64,000 nt of DNA from SZUA-36 sp963759155 (GTDB lineage: Bacteria > Pseudomonadota > Gammaproteobacteria > Xanthomonadales > SZUA-36). Below are positions 60,119 through 64,000 of the stretch, one piece after another (within the stretch, counting starts at the first letter, position 1; each line of letters begins with the position of its first letter). Made by a program: the position numbers and the translations under genes. Location of the stretch: the NCBI GenBank assembly GCA_963759155.1, contig CAVWXX010000016.1, positions 142,470-206,469 on the forward strand, given 5' to 3'. The notes under the pieces are model-generated. The model was not told where the DNA came from, made no database searches, and saw only the letters and a list, made by a program, of their open reading frames with translations.

Positions 60119-63100
60119 ATGAGTATTACTGAACGAGCCGTTAAGAATCCTGCCGGTGTTGCCGTTGCAGTGGCCATCATTACCTTATTTGGATTGTTTA
60201 GTCTGAAAGGTCTTCCCGTACAGCTTTTTCCGGAAATCGATCTGCCACAGATCAGTGTTTTTGCAGGTTGGCGTGCAGCCTCACCGCAAGAAGTTGAGTC
60301 GGAAATACTCGACCCGATGGAAGACGTTTTGCAGGGTATGCCGGGTATGGAAGTGATGTCTTCCAATGCCTTCAATGGCGGCGCCTGGATTAACATGGAG
60401 TTCACACTGGGCACTGACATGCAGGCCACGTTGATGGAAGTCATTGGCAGGCTGAACCGTTTACCTTCGATGCCGGCTGATTCTGACCCACCGGTGGTCA
60501 ACATGGGTGGCGGCGGCGGTGGCGCCAACCAGGCACTGAGCTGGTTCTTTGTGCAACTACTCCCGGGTACTGAAGGCAATATCGAAGATTACAGCCAGTT
60601 CATCATGGATACGGTGAAACCAAAACTGGAATCCATCGATGGTGTCGCCGGTGTTGAGATTAACGCGGGTGCGCCTGAAGAATTGCAGATCACCATCGAC
60701 CCTTACCGGGCAGCGGAATATGGTATTCAACTGGGTGATGTTGCAGCCCGCGCCAGCCGTTCCACCGATGTTTCAGGTGGTTTTGTTGATGTTGGCCGGC
60801 GCCAGTACACATTGCGTTTTGAGGGCCGTTATGACCCGATGCAATTCAAGGATCTGATTCTTGAATGGCGCGAAGGCCGGCCAATTCGACTGGGCGACAT
60901 TGCGGATGTGCAGGTCGCCCGTGGCAAGAAAACCCAGATAGCGATCCAGAACGGTAACCCGGCGATGAGCATGAGAGTTGATCGAGCCAATGGCGCGAAT
61001 GTTTTGGGGACCCTGGGCCTGGTAAAAGAAGCTGTTGCCGAATTACGCGAAGGGCCTTTGGCCGGCGCCGGGCTGGATATTCAACAGTCCTTCGATGCCT
61101 CTGTTTTCATCAAGCGTGCGGTCAATATGGTGACCAGCAACCTGCTGCTGGGAATACTATTTGCTGTCGGTGTGCTGTGGCTGTTTTTGCGTGATACCCG
61201 GGCTACAATTTTGATTGCCACTGCTATTCCGATTTCATTGTTATCAACATTTATCGTACTGGACCTGACCGGTCGCAGCCTGAATGTCATTTCACTGGCC
61301 GGCCTGGCATTCGCCGTGGGTATGGTGTTGGACGCAGCGATTGTCGTGTCTGAAAATATCCTGCGTATCCGTGAACGTGGTGAGATTCCCTCGGTCGCAG
61401 CATTGGCCGGTACCAGCCAGGTTAAAGGTGCATTGCTTGCTTCAACTGCGACCACCGTGGCCATCTTCCTGCCGGTATTGTTCCTGAAGGATGTGGAAGG
61501 CCAGTTATTTGCAGATCTTGCCCTGACCATATCTATCGCGGTGGTGATTTCGCTGGTGGTGGCGCTCACCGTGCTTCCAACGGTTGCCGGAAGCTGGCTA
61601 AAACCGAAGAAATTGAGCAAAGATGCGACACAGGGTTGGTCACGGCTGGCCCATTCATTGATGAAGCTTAGCTCTACCGGAAAACGCCGTGCCATTCTGA
61701 TTGTCAGCCTGATATCCGCTCCTTTACTTGTCACCTGGTTGCTTTTCCCGCAAATGGATTACCTGCCGCCGGTTAAGCGTGATGCGGTTGATGCATTCCT
61801 GCAGTTTCCTCCCGGTGCGAATGTTGAAACCAATGAAAAGGAAATCATCAGCAAACTGGTCGAGCGTCTGCAGCCTTATATGGACGGCGTCAAGGAACCC
61901 GCCCTGAAGAATTACTACATCCTGACCTGGCCGGGTGGCGGCACCATTGGTGCACGTGCGCTCGATCAGAGCAAAGTGGGCGAATTACTTGAAGTCGTTC
62001 GCAATGAAGTGCTGGTGGATATTCCCGATTTCCAGGGTTTTGCCATGCAGGGCAACCTGTTTGGTGGTTTTGGCGGCGGTCGCGATATTTCCATGCATAT
62101 ACAGTCGGCTGACCAGGCCGGCTTGTATACCGCAGCGGGCGAGGCACAGACAAAACTCAGGGAGTCTTTTGAAGGCGCCAATGTACAGACATTTCCGAGT
62201 ATTGAACTGGCAGAACCCGAATTGCGGGTATTTCCGGATGACGCGCGTATCAACGAGGTTGGTATGGACAGACGTGGTGTTGCATCACTGGTGCGGACCC
62301 TCGGAAACGGTCTCTGGCTGGGTGAATATTTCAATGGCGAAAATCGCATGGATATCATCATGCGGGCCGATGGCTGGGAAACACCGGAACAACTGGCCAC
62401 AACGCCCATCATGACGCCCAGTGGTGAAGTGGTGCCATTAGGAGAACTGGTTAGCGTTGAACGGGCGACCGGTCCCGGCCAGGTACGCAGGGTCAATGGC
62501 AGGCGTACGGTCACTGTGAACCTGAGTCCACCCGATAATGTTTCACTGGAAACCGCTATCGCGCAGATCAAGGCGGACGTCGAGCCCGGTCTGCGTGCGG
62601 TATTACCCGCTGATGGTTCGGTTCAGTACGGTGGCAGCGCGGATAGCCTCACCGAAGCCATCCAGACCATGGGCCGAAACTTCATCATGGCCTTGTTTAT
62701 CCTGTTCTTATTGATGGCTGGCCTTTTCCGCTCCCCCAAAGACAGCGCGCTGGTGATTATGACCATCCCGCTGGCTGGTGTTGGCGGAATCATCGCCATT
62801 CGCACCCTGAACCTGGTCGCATTTCAACCGATGGATTTGCTGACCATGATCGGTTTTATCATTTTGCTGGGGTTGGTGGTCAATAACGCGATCCTGTTAG
62901 TTGATCAGACCCGCCAGGCCGAGCGCGGTGGCATGGATCGTCATGACGCTGTTGAACAGGCACTGCGAATCCGCCTGCGGCCGATTTTCATGAGCACCCT
63001 GACCAGCATTTTTGGCATGCTGCCGTTGTTGCTGTTACCGGGTGAGGGCAGCGTAATCTATCGCGGCCTGGCGGCGTCAATCGTAGGCGGCATGAGCTTT

Positions 63101-63217
63101 AGCCTGATTTTCACCTTATTGTTATTACCCTGCATGCTGCGTCTCGGCAAGGCAAAGCAGGTCGAAGTCATCGCGCCGGAAACGGCGCACAGGACCGCGC
63201 TGGAATCCGTGGCCTGA
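60119..63217 (+). CDS. RND efflux pump, HAE1/AcrB-like
   Basis: A 1032-residue pump starting at the ATG at 60119 (MSITERAVKNPAGVAVAVAI). It has the duplicated RND plan with two large periplasmic loops. The proton-relay helix reads GMVLDAAIVVSENILR, so only the first of the two usual acidic residues is present, unlike the pump at 13033. Gly-rich stretches occur in both loops (MGGGGGGANQ; FGGFGGGRD). The adaptor gene follows rather than precedes it, 14 bases downstream, and no outer-membrane partner is visible before the window ends. Substrate unknown. Confidence 0.93.
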   Translation: MSITERAVKNPAGVAVAVAIITLFGLFSLKGLPVQLFPEIDLPQISVFAGWRAASPQEVESEILDPMEDVLQGMPGMEVMSSNAFNGGAWINMEFTLGTDMQATLMEVIGRLNRLPSMPADSDPPVVNMGGGGGGANQALSWFFVQLLPGTEGNIEDYSQFIMDTVKPKLESIDGVAGVEINAGAPEELQITIDPYRAAEYGIQLGDVAARASRSTDVSGGFVDVGRRQYTLRFEGRYDPMQFKDLILEWREGRPIRLGDIADVQVARGKKTQIAIQNGNPAMSMRVDRANGANVLGTLGLVKEAVAELREGPLAGAGLDIQQSFDASVFIKRAVNMVTSNLLLGILFAVGVLWLFLRDTRATILIATAIPISLLSTFIVLDLTGRSLNVISLAGLAFAVGMVLDAAIVVSENILRIRERGEIPSVAALAGTSQVKGALLASTATTVAIFLPVLFLKDVEGQLFADLALTISIAVVISLVVALTVLPTVAGSWLKPKKLSKDATQGWSRLAHSLMKLSSTGKRRAILIVSLISAPLLVTWLLFPQMDYLPPVKRDAVDAFLQFPPGANVETNEKEIISKLVERLQPYMDGVKEPALKNYYILTWPGGGTIGARALDQSKVGELLEVVRNEVLVDIPDFQGFAMQGNLFGGFGGGRDISMHIQSADQAGLYTAAGEAQTKLRESFEGANVQTFPSIELAEPELRVFPDDARINEVGMDRRGVASLVRTLGNGLWLGEYFNGENRMDIIMRADGWETPEQLATTPIMTPSGEVVPLGELVSVERATGPGQVRRVNGRRTVTVNLSPPDNVSLETAIAQIKADVEPGLRAVLPADGSVQYGGSADSLTEAIQTMGRNFIMALFILFLLMAGLFRSPKDSALVIMTIPLAGVGGIIAIRTLNLVAFQPMDLLTMIGFIILLGLVVNNAILLVDQTRQAERGGMDRHDAVEQALRIRLRPIFMSTLTSIFGMLPLLLLPGEGSVIYRGLAASIVGGMSFSLIFTLLLLPCMLRLGKAKQVEVIAPETAHRTALESVA

Positions 63218-63231
63218 TTTAGGAGATTGAT

Positions 63232-64000
63232 ATGAATCGTTATACAAAAATCGCACTCGCTTTATGTTTGGTTCCTATGGTGTCCTGGGCTGAGGATGCT
63301 GAGCAGAAAGCCCCGGCGTCACCGGTTAAAGTTGAAACAGCGCAACGCGACACGTTCTCCGCAACCCTTTGGGTGTCTGGAACAGTGATCAGCCAGAACG
63401 ATGCACGTATTGCTGCCGAAACAGACGGCCGTATTACCTGGGTGGCGGATGTCGGCTCCCGCATTGAGCAGGGTGAAGCGATTGCCCGTATTGATGCAGA
63501 AGACCTGCGACTGGAACTGGCCGATAGCGAGGCTCAACTGGCCAGCTTGAAATCACAGCTCAAGTTCCGGGAAAGCAGCATGCAGCGTTTCGAAAAGCTT
63601 GCTGCCAGCAATAATGCTGCGGCTACGCAACTGGATGAGGCGCAATCACAGGTGGATATGACCCGTCAGGAAATCAAGCGGGCAGAGGTTGCCATTGCGC
63701 AGATCAAACGCCGTATCAAGCAGACCGAAGTTCTGGCGCCCTTCCCCGGCATCGTGGTGGAAAGGGTGGTGCAGACGGGAGAATTTGTAAACCGTGGTGC
63801 ACAGGTCGCACGCCTGGTGGATACCGAGCACCGGGAAATCAGGGCACAGGCGCCGCTTTCTGTGGCAGGTTGGATACGCGAAGGAATGCAGGTTTCAGTT
63901 GAGCATCAGAAGCGTGAATCACTAAGCCCGGTGAGTTATGTCATCCCGGTTGGTGATGATCGTTCACGTATGTTTGAAGTACGTATCGAAGCCAACAACC
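63232..64000 (+). CDS. RND efflux periplasmic adaptor, 3' end outside window
   Basis: The gene begins at the ATG at 63232 behind AGGAGA and runs off the window after about 256 codons. A signal peptide (MNRYTKIALALCLVPMVSWAED) replaces the usual anchor. The first lipoyl half (LWVSGTVISQNDARIAAETDG), a coiled-coil hairpin (residues about 85-160) and the second lipoyl half (LAPFPGIVVERVVQTGEFV) are visible. It is the partner of the pump encoded just upstream. Confidence 0.92.
   Translation, partial: MNRYTKIALALCLVPMVSWAEDAEQKAPASPVKVETAQRDTFSATLWVSGTVISQNDARIAAETDGRITWVADVGSRIEQGEAIARIDAEDLRLELADSEAQLASLKSQLKFRESSMQRFEKLAASNNAAATQLDEAQSQVDMTRQEIKRAEVAIAQIKRRIKQTEVLAPFPGIVVERVVQTGEFVNRGAQVARLVDTEHREIRAQAPLSVAGWIREGMQVSVEHQKRESLSPVSYVIPVGDDRSRMFEVRIEANN

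Noticed and set aside
59887..60579. 230-codon minus-strand open frame
   Set aside because: Antisense to the start of the RND pump gene; no ribosome site or recognisable domain.
1..64000. tRNA, rRNA, CRISPR, phage or transposase genes
   Set aside because: Looked for on both strands; no supporting sequence was seen.

Overview
This 64 kb window looks like a chromosomal segment of a free-living, probably marine gammaproteobacterium. The evidence is a moderate GC content, SlyD, MscL, RhlE and AsmA homologues of gammaproteobacterial type, several exported peptidases, three RND export systems and a multihaem cytochrome. No rRNA, tRNA, CRISPR array, phage or transposase gene was seen. The genus cannot be fixed from the sequence.

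Layout. 0-9 kb: the end of a DUF4097 protein, an Asp/Glu racemase, a P1 (DmpA-type) peptidase and a tightly packed operon for trans-4-hydroxyproline catabolism (DHDPS-family deaminase, FCD-type GntR regulator, FAD-dependent D-amino-acid/hydroxyproline dehydrogenase, 4-hydroxyproline epimerase), followed by an exported DUF885 protein. 9.6-25 kb: an SLC13 carboxylate transporter, an RND adaptor and pump, an M28 peptidase lipoprotein, a threonine-aldolase-like enzyme, a penicillin-acylase-family lipoprotein, an octahaem cytochrome c and a streptogramin-lyase-like propeller protein. 26-40 kb: slyD, an ABC exporter with a threonine-synthase-like enzyme, mtnA, a kinase/phospho-lyase pair resembling hydroxylysine catabolism, an AsmA protein, rhlE, an MscS-family channel and mscL. 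40-54 kb: copper handling (PepSY-ferredoxin fusion, PepSY protein, CopA, a sulfotransferase, then CusA, frameshifted CusB, CusC, a His/Met/Cys-rich small protein and an outer-membrane barrel). 53-56 kb: a Fur-box-controlled porin / FMN-binding / PepSY operon. 56-60 kb: two universal stress proteins, an SGNH-like membrane protein and an MBOAT acyltransferase carrying two frameshifts. 60-64 kb: an RND pump followed by its adaptor, cut by the window end.

The most unusual content is not protein-coding. Four copies (A-D, near 2.8-3.3, 9.0-9.5, 19.2-19.8 and 25.4-26.0 kb) of a roughly 500-600 bp intergenic element each hold two long near-perfect hairpins (HP1, HP2) joined by a conserved spacer of about 135 bp. 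In copy D the arms of both hairpins differ from the other copies by paired, compensating changes. Loops are exchanged between copies, and a third hairpin (HP3) is lodged inside HP1 of copy C, with a half copy in D. This is the best candidate for an undescribed system in the window: a structured, modular interspersed repeat.

Together, hydroxyproline catabolism, the probable hydroxylysine pair and many exported peptidases suggest growth on proteinaceous matter such as collagen. This is inference. Three single-base frameshifts (one in cusB, two in the MBOAT gene) are either real lesions or assembly errors.
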